A stretch of 64,000 nucleotides of DNA, taken from NCBI RefSeq assembly GCF_015832195.1, contig NC_052031.1, positions 11,099,850 to 11,163,849 of the forward strand, in the 5' to 3' direction. Below the pieces are notes generated by a model. That model saw nothing but the letters and a program-made list of their open reading frames with translations, was not told where the DNA came from and made no database searches. Source of the DNA: Motacilla alba alba (Eukaryota > Chordata > Aves > Passeriformes > Motacillidae). Position 1 is the first letter of the stretch. Every line of letters begins with the position of its first letter. A program made the translations under genes and the position numbers. Shown here piece after piece: positions 1 through 12,900 of this stretch.

Positions 1-1112
1 GTTGGAACCTTTTCACCTCTGAGGCTCTGGTGACCACTGCAGCTAAATCAGACCTGGGTCCTGTAAACCTGCTCTGACAGAGGGCTAGAACTCAGACAAC
101 TTCTAAAGTCACCTAGTGATAATCATGGTGCATTACATGAGACACTGAAGTGCCCAGAATGCACCACAGCCACTGTTCTTTGTTATTAACATAATTTCAG
201 TATAACACACGTATGTTCTTCTGGCAACAAGAGGTCAGGCCATGTCAGGTCAGATGAATGAAACCTGCATTTTCAGCCTTCGTAAATATATGGCCTGATT
301 GGGATTACAGGAATCAAAAAAATATTAGGCCAAATTGTATGGTGATGAGTATTATTTTTAGGAAGGTCAGTATTTTATTTCATTCAAATTTTTATGTTCC
401 CGGCATTTTTAGAAAACAGGTTTTTATTCAGTATGCCCACTCAAGAGAGAACAGACTTGCCATTAGCATGTCCTAATTAAGAAAGTTTTCCAGTCGATTA
501 CAAATGGGACTTTTTAGCTGAATTATGTACAATAATATTGACTGATTCAGCTCTGCATCTGCCAGTGCAAGTCTTTATTTCACTCTCATTCCCTTGATTT
601 TCTGTAATGTGAGTACTCTGCAAATAACACCAGTCCCTTTGTTCCTAGAAGGGACCAGACCTGCCTGGGGCTTGTTGAGTTTATCAATGTTTGGGTTGTT
701 TTCTCAGAAACATACTGGCCTGAACATACTGGCAAGTGTGGCAAATCTGATGAAAATTATTTACCCACCCGACACAATCATGGATCCTCCATTCATCTTC
801 TTGGAAAGGCTTTTGGGTGTATATTGAACAGGGAACCCTATAATAATTATTGTATTTCTGCAGAAATAATGTGCATTTATTAAGACAGAAGCTGAATGTT
901 ACTCATCTGGGTCCTGTCCTCTGACTTTTTTTTTTTCATAAGACCAAACATGGTTCTTGTTTCTCTTCTGTGCAAATGTATATTTAAGCTTTGGAGTCAC
1001 AAAATACAGGAATTTTTGTATTGAATTTTTGTAAAAAAACCCAAAAAAAAACCCTGTTGAGTGTTACTTTTAGATCCAATAATATTTTGTTCAGAATGTT
1101 TTGCCCAGAAAA
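1..1112. other. Unique AT-rich non-coding sequence
   Basis: No coding, RNA or repeat signature is recognised here. Frames are short and start at random. Near the right edge (about 1033-1053) there is a short A/C tract with runs of seven and nine A separated by C triplets, of the same low-complexity kind seen at 9.9, 27.3 and 41.1 kb. Confidence 0.6.
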
Positions 1113-1267
1113 GCCGCAGCTGCCCCGTCCCTGGAAGTGTTCAAGGTGAGGTTGGGTGGAGCTCTGAGCAACCTGGTCTAGTGGAAGGTGTCCCTGCCCA
1201 TGGCAGGGTGTCTGGAATTAGATGGTCTTTAAGGTCCATTTTAACAGAAACCATTCTGATTCTATGA
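1113..1267 (+). mobile_element. CR1 LINE fragment, 3' end, plus strand
   Basis: The segment follows the 3' untranslated tail of avian CR1 in order. It has CCCTGGAAGTGTTCAAGG, then a diverged GTTGG..GAGC block, AACCTGGTCTAGTGGAAG, GTGTCCCTGCCCATGGCAGG, and the terminal GATTCTATGA. Only about 155 bp remain, which is normal because CR1 copies are usually truncated at the 5' end. There is no reading frame and no poly(A) tail; CR1 ends in short repeats of its terminal octamer instead. Substitutions are scattered, for example the missing 'GGGGTTGG' block, so the copy is not recent. Confidence 0.9.
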
Positions 1268-4200
1268 AAATGGTCTCTGAATGAGGCTTTAGTTCAAATT
1301 AAGATGGGCACATATCACATATCATACCTGCTAGTCATTAAGTGAACATATAGCCTCAGCCCAACAGACATTCCCCCTCCCAAACAGCATTTTTTTTCTG
1401 TTGTAAATAAAAAAGTGAATTTTCCTCTGAAGCCTATAATTAGAGAATCAAATATTAATTAAAAAGTTCATTGCGAGAGACTTATAGTATAAAGCAAATG
1501 CACAAAATTCAGCTAACATATAACTATGATACCTTTGTGAGGATTTGAACATTTATGATCTTCCAATATCATATTTAAATCAGTAAGTATAGGGAAGCAT
1601 TTAGAGGTTTGATTTTTTTTCCATTTTCCTTCCAATTCATGTTGATTTCATATTCCTGGGTTTTTGGTTTTTTTTTTGCATTTACATCTGTTCATCCATT
1701 AATAACCTAATCTCATGACTTCATGGACTGCATGTTGGTTGTGACCCCGGGTGAGTGTACACAAGGCTGACCAGCAGTCCCTGTGAAGGCTGCAATGCAG
1801 AGCTGAGGGTGTTATTGTGAGATGCCCTTTGGGACCACACTCTTCATTTTATTTCCTCACTGGAGCACACTGTGTTGATTTGTCAGGGCACAGCAGGATG
1901 GAAATAATTTAGACAAGATGTTGAGTTTTTGCTGTCTGAGAGTGAAATTGCCTTTGAGACTGGGCTGGGTTGGTCCCAGCTGCTGCACATTGCTGGCTCA
2001 CCAACAGCCAGGGAATGTCCCATCCTGGAGCATACTCAAATCATGCTGTTTACTTTAAATATTAACTTCTTGGGGAATGAAAAAAGGCTCAGATGCAAAG
2101 CAAGCTGTGCTTAGCCTCTGTTTGATTTGCAACAGTTGTAGTAGACTTTTCCCTTTGCAGTTACTCTGCAGTTTGGGGTCTATTAAATCCTGTATTTTTG
2201 GGGGGAGCCAGGTGCTCTGAAACCAAGGCAGGTTTATACAGGCAAATTTATTTTGTGGGAGAGAGAAAGGAGTGGTTCAAGACTAATACAGACTGAGAAG
2301 AAGAGAACAGACAAGTGTGAAGTGGACAGGACACGCTGTAAAGGAGGAGGTGGGAACAGATTTAGTGTTGGCTGGACGACAGGCTGCAGAGAAAAAAGTT
2401 ATTCCATCACCATGGCTACTAAAAGCCAAGAGAAAAGAGTAAGAGCCAGCGGTGAGTCCTGTGGCCTTACACAAGGATATGTATTCAAGGATGTCCCACA
2501 ATGCCTATTTTCATTTGCGTTTGAGGTTAGATATTAACTGCAGTGGTTTCATCCCTTTCCTGCAGTGCAGTGTTTGCACTGTTTGCACATTGCAGGCCTG
2601 TCTCCATGGGCTGATGGATGCTCAGAGCCCACAGAGGTCAGGTCAGCAGCTCACAGATATCCCATCTCAGCTGGCACGGCAAATCTGTTTTATCTCTCTG
2701 GTAGTACCAAAACTTTTTATATTATATTTCACAGCATATTTAAATGTTACCTAGGCTTTACCTTCACATGGGAACTGACTCTTCTCTCCATCTCACCTGT
2801 TTCATACTTGCACAAATCTAACAAGGTCAGAGTGGCTCCTATCCTATTGTGGGCTAGACAAGATGAAATGTAAGAAAATCCTTCAGTCTGCAATGCTATG
2901 CTGTGAGTGATTAGCTGTCTCATCCAACTTGGTATGTCAGATGGAAATGAAACAGGAAATCAGGCTTGCATAGGAGCAGATACTGACTACTGACTTCTGC
3001 CAAAGACTAGCTACCCAGCAGGAGAAACCCTACCAGCATCAGTGTGAAGTCAGGCTACAAACCCAAAGTTGTTTTCCAGCAAAATGAAACACACTGCGAC
3101 ATTACGATGCACTATTTATATCTAACCACCCCTGTTTGGGCACAAGTTTCTAAAAACCGCATCAATGAACCTGGAGCCCGATGTTATTGCTTTGAAAACA
3201 CCATTTTGCCACCTAGTGGTGGTTTCTCTCTTTGTGTCTTATATATATTTTTGCTTCTCCAGCTTGTATTTTCTTACAGTGCTGTGAGCTGTATATTGTT
3301 CAGGCAGGCAATTCTTCCAAGAAGGTACATAGTAATTTTACAGAAAAAATAGCCACGTGTTCAGTAGAAACTGAAAGCTTGTTGGGATGAATTAGCCAAC
3401 TTCTTTAAGTATTACCTGGCTTGGAAAGTTTCTTTATGTTCCTGATTTACGTTACTTTGTTAAAAATTAAAATAATTATTCTTTTAGCTCTTTCAAGGTT
3501 TTAGTTAAATGGAATTTTCCAAAGTTTCTCTCTGCTGAGATTTTCAGTGTAGATAGAAGACTTCATTCTGTAATATAGCTGAGCCACATTCCCTACCAAA
3601 CACAGTGTTTTAACACTTGAGCTGCAGGAGAAAGGCTGTAGGTGCACTGGTATTTTGGATGGAGGCAGATTGCTGCTCTACAGCCCAGAGAGAAACCCTT
3701 CTGAATGAGCAGGATCTCTGAAAGAACTCTCTTCAAAACCATGCACTAAGGGTGTGATTTACTGCAAGGAGACACTCCCGTCTGGGATGTATTTAGTTAT
3801 AACAAAGCTGTCTTTTGTTTAGCATCACAGAAACAGCTGTGTTTGTCTATAAGCCAGAGAACAAAAATGAGAAATGAAATGAAGGTATATTATGGTGCAT
3901 TATATTAGTTAACGTGGTTTGATTTTGATGTTTTCTTCTTGGGAGGTTGCATGGAACTCACTTCCTAAGTGTTTTGCCAAACTTTTTTTTTTTTTTTTCC
4001 CCATTTAAACTTCTGAATATATGCCAGAATACCAGTGACTTTTTTTTTTTTTAATTATTATTACAAAGGCTCTTGTCTTACTGGAGAGGGCTAGCTCGTT
4101 ATTGCTGGTGAAATTACACCTTCATAAGAACAGTGTGGTGTTGGCTAAAACAAAGCACCTTATAGAAAGAAAAATCATCCAAGACTTAAAGTGCTAAGGA

Positions 4201-5235
4201 AATTATGTACTCTTCATCCCAAGAAAATAGCTTGTTTCTAGATTTTCTCAGTCATTGGCACCACTGTATGAGCTGAAGAGAAATCAGAATTGTGTAGAGA
4301 TTGTAGCACTGTGGCAGTCTCAGCCTGTGCACTGTTGCGCTGCGTCAGCTGGAGGGGCTGAGGGCGCCTCAGCAGAGGGGGACTCAGTGTATCAGAGCCA
4401 TCAGGAAAGCAACCACCATCTACTACACACACAAACATTCAGTCCTCATTCCTAATTGCCTCTTGTTCATTAACACTGTGGAGTCCTCGTGAATATTCCT
4501 TTACAGACAGACTGACAAGGGTTTCCAAGAGAAAGCAAATGACTGCTTATGAATTCCCATAAAAATCCATCTCGAGTGGAAAATCTTTATTCAAAGGGTT
4601 AAGACAAAATTCAGAGGGCAAGAAGACAAAGTTCAGAACTGGGTGTGAATGGGCACAAGCAGAACAAAATTTCTTTCAATTACTCAATATATTTCAAAGT
4701 AAAATATCAAAAAAAGATCCTCAGAAAATTATTTTAACTCATGGTGGCAAATATGAATCTTGAAAGGATTTATTGTTCAACTTCTATTATATCTCCTCTC
4801 TCCCAAAAATTAAAGAACTACATTTATAAATAAAGTCAAAGTCACACCTGACTTTACTTCTAGCAGACCTCATACAAAAATACTTATTTCATTGATGTTT
4901 TAACCTTGGTAGGACTAATGCAGATTTTTAGTAGTCTCCAGTAAGGGTGTTTACTCTATATTTCTTCAAATGAATTATTTCATGACATCTGTAAATTGTT
5001 AAACAATGGTTTCCTCCTTGTACCTATGTCATCATGTGCCAATTGACTGATATAACTCACTGTTTTACTGTGCTTTTGACCCAGGTTGTCATGGTGTAGA
5101 AACCTGAAACTATGACCCTTATTTCTGCCAGCTTCACCTCTTTGGTAAACAGACAGTATTTGGTTTGGCTGAGTGAACTGGGATATTTGTGAACTGGCTT
5201 TAATGATCCATCTGTGCAAGTTGTTTTTCATCAAA
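1268..5235. other. Unique non-coding sequence with small low-complexity tracts
   Basis: This is AT-rich unique DNA. It contains short poly(T) runs near 930, 1613, 1669, 3984 and 4041. A compact GC-richer patch at 4316-4392 has three CpGs and the near-palindrome CTGAGGGCGCCTCAG (4358-4372). No exon-like coding stretch is seen. Confidence 0.55.
3206..3219 (-). promoter_or_regulatory. Candidate CTCF-binding motif
   Basis: Read on the minus strand the 14-mer is CCACTAGGTGGCAA. It fits the published CTCF core consensus CCASYAGRKGGCRS at 13 of 14 positions, failing only at the last. CTCF is a zinc-finger DNA-binding protein that sets chromatin loop boundaries in vertebrates. A motif match is only a prediction; occupancy cannot be judged from sequence. 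Confidence 0.4.
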
Positions 5236-6232
5236 TTATAGGATCATAGGACAATTCAGGTGGGAAGAGACCTCAGGAAGTCTCTAGTGTAACCTCCTAC
5301 TCCAGGCAGGGTTAGCTGTAGGGTCAGACTGGGTTGCTCAGGGTTTTGTCCAGTCAGGTCTTGGAACCCTCCCAGAATGGACACTGAATCAACCTCCCAG
5401 TGAAAGCTCTGCTGCTGCTTGATGGTCTTCCCTGAACACTTCGACCAAGAGCAGATGCCTGTGGAGATCTGGTCAGCCCTGTCCACTACCTGTATTGAGA
5501 AGTTACCCCGAGAATGCTCAGAAACCCCCGACTGGTTGTGTTCCACAGCCCCCCATCCAGCAGATCTTGGGTCGAGTTCCCCATGAGAACGAGGGTGTGT
5601 GACCAGAAATACCCTTAAGTTTAAAGAAATCTCTGTGCATTTCTTCACCATAACCACAGGGTCTGTATCAACAACCCATCACAGTGTCTGCCTTCCCAGC
5701 CTCTTCCCTGTTCCTGACCCACAGGCTCTCCACCAGCTGGGCATTAGGCTCTCCACCAGCTGGGCATTCATCCCTTAGAACACCTCCATAAATTCAAGCT
5801 GCACCTTCACACAGTGGGCAACCCCTTCTCCTTGTCTTCCCTGCCCACCTTTTCTAAAGGGTTTGCTCCATCTGGTTGCTCCCTCCAGCTGTGCAAGCTG
5901 TTCCACCCTGTCCCAGTTATTCCAATATTTTAGTGACTCCATGCGGAGCTCTGCTTTCTCCTGCATCCTCCACAGGTTGTAGGTCTTTATATACTCTTAA
6001 AGTTGATGCCTCTTTACCTTTCCAATTGATTCTGAGGCATCTCTTGTCCCTGCCACCCTCCCCCTTTGCTTTCCACCCAGTTCAGTGCTGTCTCCCATGG
6101 ATTGTTATTTCCAACCTTCATGATTTCTAGGTTAAAGCATACCTCACCAGGTGGGTCATCATGTAACCAAACACCCGCTTGTCTGGTTTTGTAAGTGGAC
6201 CCCATCTCCCCCTAACAGTCCTCAATCCTCAC
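5236..6232 (-). mobile_element. Old CR1 LINE copy, minus strand, with decayed endonuclease region and 3' end
   Basis: Read on the minus strand, 5236-5400 is the 3' end of an older CR1 subfamily: 'CCCTGAGCAACC', 'CTGCCTGGAGTAGGAGGTTA', 'CTTCCTGAGGTCTCTTCCCA', 'CCTGAATTGTCCTATGATCC'. Further upstream, about 5560-5870, the minus-strand translation follows the apurinic endonuclease domain of CR1 ORF2. Recognisable pieces include 'PFRKGGQGRQGEGVAHCVK', 'VQLEFMEVF', 'ESLWVR' and a relic of the catalytic-domain block around TLVLMGDFN. Stops and frame changes break it, so no enzyme could be made. Reverse transcriptase sequence seems to be missing between endonuclease and tail, which implies an internal deletion. 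The 5' limit near 6232 is uncertain: sequence beyond about 5900 is assigned by continuity only. A 23-bp tandem duplication lies inside at 5723-5768. Confidence 0.8.
5723..5768. repeat. 23-bp perfect tandem duplication inside the CR1
   Basis: Two identical 23-bp units, beginning AGGCTCTCCACCAGCTGGGC, abut at 5723-5745 and 5746-5768. Both copies correspond to one place in the CR1 endonuclease frame, so this is a duplication after insertion and not part of the element. The 23-bp unit also shifts the frame. Confidence 0.9.
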
Positions 6233-9200
6233 AAAAGACCCTGTGTTTTTAAAAGCCAAATCCCTTTTGATCACACCAGTTGCACAACTGGGTATTGATT
6301 GCAGGACCATCTGCTCCTTCTCATGTGTTTCCCCTTCACCAGTGAAACTGAGGAGGCATCACCTGGGCCCTGCCCTTCACCCCATGCCTGCAGCCAGGTA
6401 GTCACTTCTGAACACCTGCCAACAATAGAAGCAACTTTTTCATGGCTGAAATTAGGTGTTTGTACCTGAAACATACTGAGTTTCAGGTAGATTCTCTTAA
6501 ACACACAATAATTTTAACTTCATGATATTAAATATTTTTCTGTTTGATCAAGCACTGAATCTTGGAAAATCAATTGCTTAGAAGCATAGAAATTCTTTGA
6601 ATTTCCATCAAGACATTAATCTTTATTACTAATATTTCTTGATAAATTAATTTTTCTTTTGGAATTTAGGGATAGTATTTCAGCTACCCCTGTAGACTAC
6701 AGACTGCAAAAGTCCATATATCTCTCTATACCTATAGGCTTTTCCTGTGATTTATTTGTAGAATTCTGTCTTTCTACGAAGTAGAGAAGTCTCTTCATAA
6801 GAAATTACCTTCCTGCTGCTGAAATATTTATTCCTGCAAGAATCTAGGAAAAAATGTCTGTTGTTGTTGAGAATACCCAACAGGAAAGTTAAATGTTTCC
6901 ATTGGAACTCACTTCTTTTACTGGATCTTGCAAAACACTTCTCAAAGAAATCCTCCTGACATAACACTTTATGTTTTCTGTCTTAAAATACAGTTTCCAG
7001 TGATAATAGTTTGCTAACAAATTAATTCTATGTTTTCAAAACACCTCTGCAGTGCCATTTAGTAGTGTATTGGCTTCCCATTAACTTCAGTAGTGAGTGG
7101 GTTTTTTACAACAGCATTTGTTCTCAGTATTTAACCTCTTTTCTCTAATTACTTCTCCTGTTAAAATGGTCACATTGTCAAGTCTAAGTTAAAATTCACA
7201 AACATTCATTGTCTGCACAAATGGAACAAAATCTCAGCTACAAAATGCCTGTTGATTTTACAGCCTTAAATAAAACACTGCCTTAAATAAAACACTATAC
7301 TTCTTATTTTGCATTATTTCAATTTTTACATTGTTCCAAAACATGCAGAACAGCTTATTTTGTTATTGTTTAGTATTTATACCAAATATTTCATATGAAT
7401 TCTAAGTTATGAAATGAACATTAATCTTTGTAGGTTTTAAGTTTAGAAAACCATATGGCAAAAAAGTTAGCAAAGCAACAAGGGTGTCTAGCATGGAGAA
7501 AACTGCATATTCTTCTGTGAAATGTTAATTTCTTATTAATATGTGGGAGATATGAAAGAATAGCTACGAGGAATAAAAAAGTGTGTTTTTCTTCTACCAC
7601 CTCATCCCTTCATGCAAAAGCACATATGGATCCAGCTAGCAATAAAAAATTAGTAAACTTCCAGGGGGTTTTTTGACTGGCAAATCTCTGCCTGTCAAAC
7701 AGATCTCTGGCTGGAAACAGATTTCACAACTAATAAATAATTGCATTAATGATTAAGAGATAGTTTAAATAGTTTAAATTGCACAGAAGGAGGCTTTCTG
7801 CCCAAAAAGGAGTTAAGTTTAGGTACGACTCTATGTGTGTGACACTTATAAATGTAATGGAAGTCCTGTGCATCTGCCTGCCCCCTCTGCAAGCACACAA
7901 AATGAATGCAGAGATGGGGGAGCAAAATTCAGGGCCAGTCACTTTTTCTCACACATAGATCACTTCTTGATCTAAAAGGAAACAAAATTGGTGCTCCATG
8001 GTTTCCAGAAAAAAAGAAGAGCAGTAACCAGCTGGACCTGTCTCAGACCTGTGTGGTTGGAGATGAGAAATTTTTGTGTAGACAGAGAAGGGATCAGTGA
8101 GAGAAACAACCTGGCCTGATGGTAAGGAGATTTAGAGAAGCCTATACAAGCAAGCAGGAATAGTTTGCTTTCTTTTCAGGGCAGAAAAGAATGTGCTTGC
8201 TTCAGTAGCAATTTTACCTCATCTGCTGCTATCAGTTGCAGTGTCAGATTGCAGTAGCAGTTCCATCTTTTTAGCTGTGTAAATAAAATTTAAATTTAGA
8301 AGATTGTTGTACATCCCCAAAGTTCAGCAGTAACAATGTCCTCTTCTTTCAAGTGAGGGACTGGTAGGGGTAGTTGGTGATAACCTCTAGCTTTCCTCAG
8401 GGGTGCACTGAACTCAGGTATTGAGTCCTGGGGCACAGCCACCTGCCCTCACTCCCTCTCCATGCCCAGCCTCTCCCAAGCTTCCCTGGAGTCTGCACCT
8501 GCTAACTCCTGCATCCATCCCATCATTTTGGGGTGCTCATGGAAACACAACTCCTGCTTGAACATCCCATGTCTCAGCTCTCTCAGCTTTATGGCTTGGG
8601 AACTGATTAATGGGGATGTCTTTACTAGTGGTAAAGTAGGAAGATAAAAAAGACACTTAGGCTTGCTTGTTAGCTTTTTCCTTTCATCAGTCACCCTCTG
8701 TCTTTTCTATATGTTGTCACTGGACTTCTTAAGCTCTGAGTATCCTTCTTTTTTATTGTTTTAGGCCTCAATCATCAAACTCCTAATTCTGGCAAGAGTA
8801 GTAGTTTGAAAGAATTGGTTTTAATTTAAAAAGCAGTTTTGCAGTAGGAATGCTTTATTTTAATTGCCATCTTTCTAGCAGCCAGCAGCCTTGGAAAATG
8901 TTGCCTTTGCCCTCTGCTTTAAAAGCAATAATTTTTCATGAGAAGAATTGCCTGTGAATGCTTAATATGCAGGCTTTATAGAAACCAACTTAAAATGCTG
9001 AGCAGCTGAGAATACTAAGGCAGGATTATGCCACGTGAGGAAAAGCAGTTGGAAGACCAAAGATGTATATGAACGTGGAAGGTCTTAAGCTGTGACAAAG
9101 TTAAACATCATTTGGCCTGTTTGTTCATCCTCTGCACCACTTTTTTCCAAACATCACATCTGCAGTTCCCCAATCACTCTGCAACTACTAGAGGCAGCAC

Positions 9201-9818
9201 TGGCTTGTTATAAGCAGCAAAGCAAGAAATGTTTGGGATCTAGCAGCTCCTTTTGAACAAGAAAGCACCGCTCCTAAGGTGTAGCTCTAATTTCGGCACT
9301 CCATTAGTGTACACTAAATTCTGCCTCCCAGAAGGATGAAAGAACTCCTAAATCTCATGAAGTAGACACCTGTAGTAGGTACGTGTCTTTAAAACCTCAC
9401 ACTGTCTCCTGCTTGCTCATATCAGAGAGGAGTGAGCTGTGCCCTGCAGTGGGATATTTACAGTGCCTCAGAACTCTGTCTTTCCTAAATGATAGCTACA
9501 GAGGAGATTAAATAAACCAGGATTGTTCTACAGATGTTATATATTTATAAACTCGGCTTGATACTTAGATGTAAATCCATCCTCTCAATAAACAAATAGA
9601 AAATTTGATAGAAACACTATCTCAGAAATGTGTATTTACAAAAGTTTATCTTCAGCATTTTTGTCTGTATGCAGAACTATCAGCTCACATGACATTACTT
9701 TCCTTGCTGGTTCAGTCTCCATAGCTTTGAAATCTCACAGCAGAACAAGAATAATATTTTGAAGATGTGTTGAGTAATGGGGGGGGAAATTATCCAAGCA
9801 GGCAAGTTGTAATTTCTT
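6233..9818. other. Unique AT-rich non-coding sequence
   Basis: Nothing recognisable is present apart from a 17-bp tandem duplication at 7263-7296. Frames are short, overlap on both strands and have no homology that I can name. Confidence 0.55.
7263..7296. repeat. 17-bp perfect tandem duplication
   Basis: The unit GCCTTAAATAAAACACT occurs twice in direct succession (7263-7279 and 7280-7296) without a mismatch. It lies in unique AT-rich DNA. Perfect identity suggests a fairly recent slippage or repair event. Confidence 0.9.
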
Positions 9819-9911
9819 TGTGTGTGTGTGTGTGTGTGGTTTTTATTTGCTTTTAAACAAACAAACAAACAAAAAATCCCAAACCAAACAAGTCAAAAAA
9901 AGCCCCAAACC
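9819..9911. repeat. (TG)n microsatellite followed by A/C-rich tract
   Basis: About ten TG units (9819-9838) are followed by a T-rich spacer. After that come four CAAA units (about 9856-9873) and a run of mixed A and C blocks (AAAAAATCCCAAACC and similar) up to about 9911. This is a compound simple repeat; its length is likely to vary between individuals. Confidence 0.85.
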
Positions 9912-12900
9912 CTCTGGTCACCGGAAAGAGAAACAGCGTAGAAAATTCAATTATTCAGTTGGATTAAGTTATTTTGGTGAGATAGAAACAAAAGGGAAGT
10001 CTGAAAGTTCAACTGAATTCTTCCTTAATTGCAGGGTAGAGATGTTACTGTAAATGATGAACTGTTTATATTGCCATGTATGCACATAATATGTATATTA
10101 CAGCTCTTTGTGTTAAGGTCACAGCTACGTCTTGGAGAACAGCTCATCTCATACAACAGTTTCACAAATGCCCTGCACTGAAAGACCTTCAGCACTCAAA
10201 ATACTCCCTTCCCTTTAGTGCAATACATGAATAAAACCACTTCCTTTTTGCATTTACCTAATTGAGCACAAGCACACACGCCTCAACCCCACATCACAAT
10301 ACTGATTTTACAGATCACACAGTTGTTTGGAAGTTAGAGGTTTATTAGACTGAAGAAAAGCTTATAAAAATAAGTGTGCTTAAAGTTGAGTGCAGAAAGA
10401 GGTGTAAATAAATTTTTCTATTTCATGCATAAAGTAGATGCTTTGGGAAGAGTTATCTCAAGAGACAACCACACTAAGACAGGAAATATCCCATAAGCTT
10501 TCAACACCCTTTGTATTTTATGAGATTTACTTCATGACTGAGCCATAAAGTATCAGTCTTTTGGGACTTACCCTTTCTCATGTTTTTAGTTTAGCAATAG
10601 TTCTACTGGAAAGCAGGATATTCTTCTCTCCTGTAGTGCTTTAGTGACAGCTGTGAATGTTTACTTGGAGAGGCAGATAAATATGGGTATCTCTGTGAAA
10701 CTTCAGAGTAAAAGGAAAACAGAAACTGGGGACCCCTCAGAGTAAGAGAGGAAAGAGGCTAATGTATCTCAGTTTCAAGTTGTCTGGATCATTGCAAAAT
10801 ACTCTTGAAATGTTTCAAAAGATATCTTTTTGCCTTCTGTCCTCAGCTGCACACAGCTCTCACCAGCTATTGTTCGTAATCTCTCTCAAACCAAGACAGA
10901 TGTCACAAGAGAGCATTTCACCATATTTGCAAAAGGAGTTTATGTCCAATAAAATACAAGACAGCTGCTCTAGAGCACTAAAGCCGCTTCCTCAGAGCAG
11001 TCTGAGGAGGTTGAATTGCAACTTTCGGCAATGTGATGTGTTTGGAGCCCTGCTTTGCCCTCTCACTTGTCTCCATCTGTCATTTTCCCATATCTGAGAT
11101 CTGGGTTTCTAAACTCTCAAGGAAATGGGCAGATTGACCAGGCCCTTGGGCTCTGCACACCTCTGTGGCACTGAAAAGCCTGCAAATGTCAAAGTCCTCA
11201 GGCTTGGTGGCATCCTGGCACTTGCCTATAGCCCTCAACACAGTACTGCATCTCGGGAGAATTTTAATTTTGGGGACCCATATTTCTACCTCATATATGA
11301 AAACTATCTCCTTGCTGTTCACATGGGATACAGCAGTGTTGGCACAATTGCTCTGTATTCTGCACTGGAATGCAGAGATGAGATTTGGGGATTTGAAGTA
11401 TCTTAGAATATTTGTTCAACAGTGCAAACACTAACAGGCCTTTTAAAGTTCTGCCCCGGGATCAATTGCAGAATGTCACAGCTGACTCACAAATGCAGGA
11501 CTGTAGTGGCATGTTGTAAACAGACAAATCCCATCCATCAGCTTGTTTGCATATTTAGAGAATACTGATCCAAACCTTTTTGATTACAATTGAGATAAGA
11601 AGACAGATGTTTAAAGGAGTACTTTTTGTGAAAATACAGGATAAATTTATAACTCAGTAAACTCCAAATGAAATCTTTAAACCCAGAATTGTGAAGTTCA
11701 AGATTGATCAACACTTGAGGTTTCCAAGGTATGTGTAATTCTTTCCTCTGAACATCTGAAAAATGTTGTTTGATTCAGAAGGACAGAGGTTTATTTAGGA
11801 TGAACTGGTGAAAAGTTTTCTATAGAATGAAGCTGTGAATGTAGGCTGACAGTGCATAAATCCACTGTGCATATGTTGAAACCAAACTGCAAAAGATACA
11901 ATAATTGTTGTCTCTTTTCACAGTTGTGGACACTGTTTTGGACTCACTGCTGTGCCCTTCAGGGTGACAAGCACCCCCCTCCCCATGGCACCCCAAGCAG
12001 TCAGGCTCACACGTGCCAAGTGTGACTGGAGCTTCTCAGCCAGGAGTCCAATCTGTGAAAGACAAACATCACAGGTGGATGTAAATAAAATAGTACACTT
12101 GTGCTAATCAGCTTGTGATAAGGAATCATTGAGGGTTTCAGTTCAATTCCCTGGGGTCATCATGGGATTCCACTTTGCTGCCGTATCTGCTGAGCATTAA
12201 GGTCTGAGCAGTTCCCCTGGAACTGGTTACTCCTTCCTGCATGTGTGCTTTCCCCCTCTGGTGCTGGCAGGAACTGGCCACAGCCATGTGTTTTACAGAA
12301 AGAATTCATGTTAGAATTATCTTTTTTTTTTTTTCTTGACATTTATGGCCCTAGAAGGTTCTCATATCGCCCAAAAACATGAGCTAGAGGGGAGAGAGGA
12401 AAGAAACTGAAGAGGCAAAGATAAAAGTTGGAGCACCTCTTGCTGTTTGCTTGTGGAAGTACAAGGATAGCTACCTTTGTTGGCTCTTTGTAGATAAAGG
12501 AGAGAGATGGGCATCTCCAAAAAGTGGTTTTAAGATTCCTTATCAAAATGTATCTGCTAATGCTGGCCATCTTTAGAGTGCCTATCCCTCTCCACTGACT
12601 GAAGAAAAATCATGGGGAACAAATTCAGAATATACAGCTAATTTATGGATTTATGAAATAGTTGAAATATACCTGCCTGCAGGACTATTTTTCTCTGTTA
12701 ATATGTTACTACATTTTTTCTTTGAAATCTTGATAATTTGTTTGGTGAATGGCTGTTGAAAGGACAAAAAAAGAGTTAAAGACTATTTAAAACTGATCTT
12801 CGTGCTGCTTTTAAGCTAATGTAGGACATTCATGGAGATTCCTGCTTATAAAACTTAATAAACTGCCTCATTCCTTGGATAATATGCAGTTCCATTACAC

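Noticed and set aside
5256..5657. 133-codon minus frame as a gene
   Set aside because: It lies inside the decayed CR1 copy.
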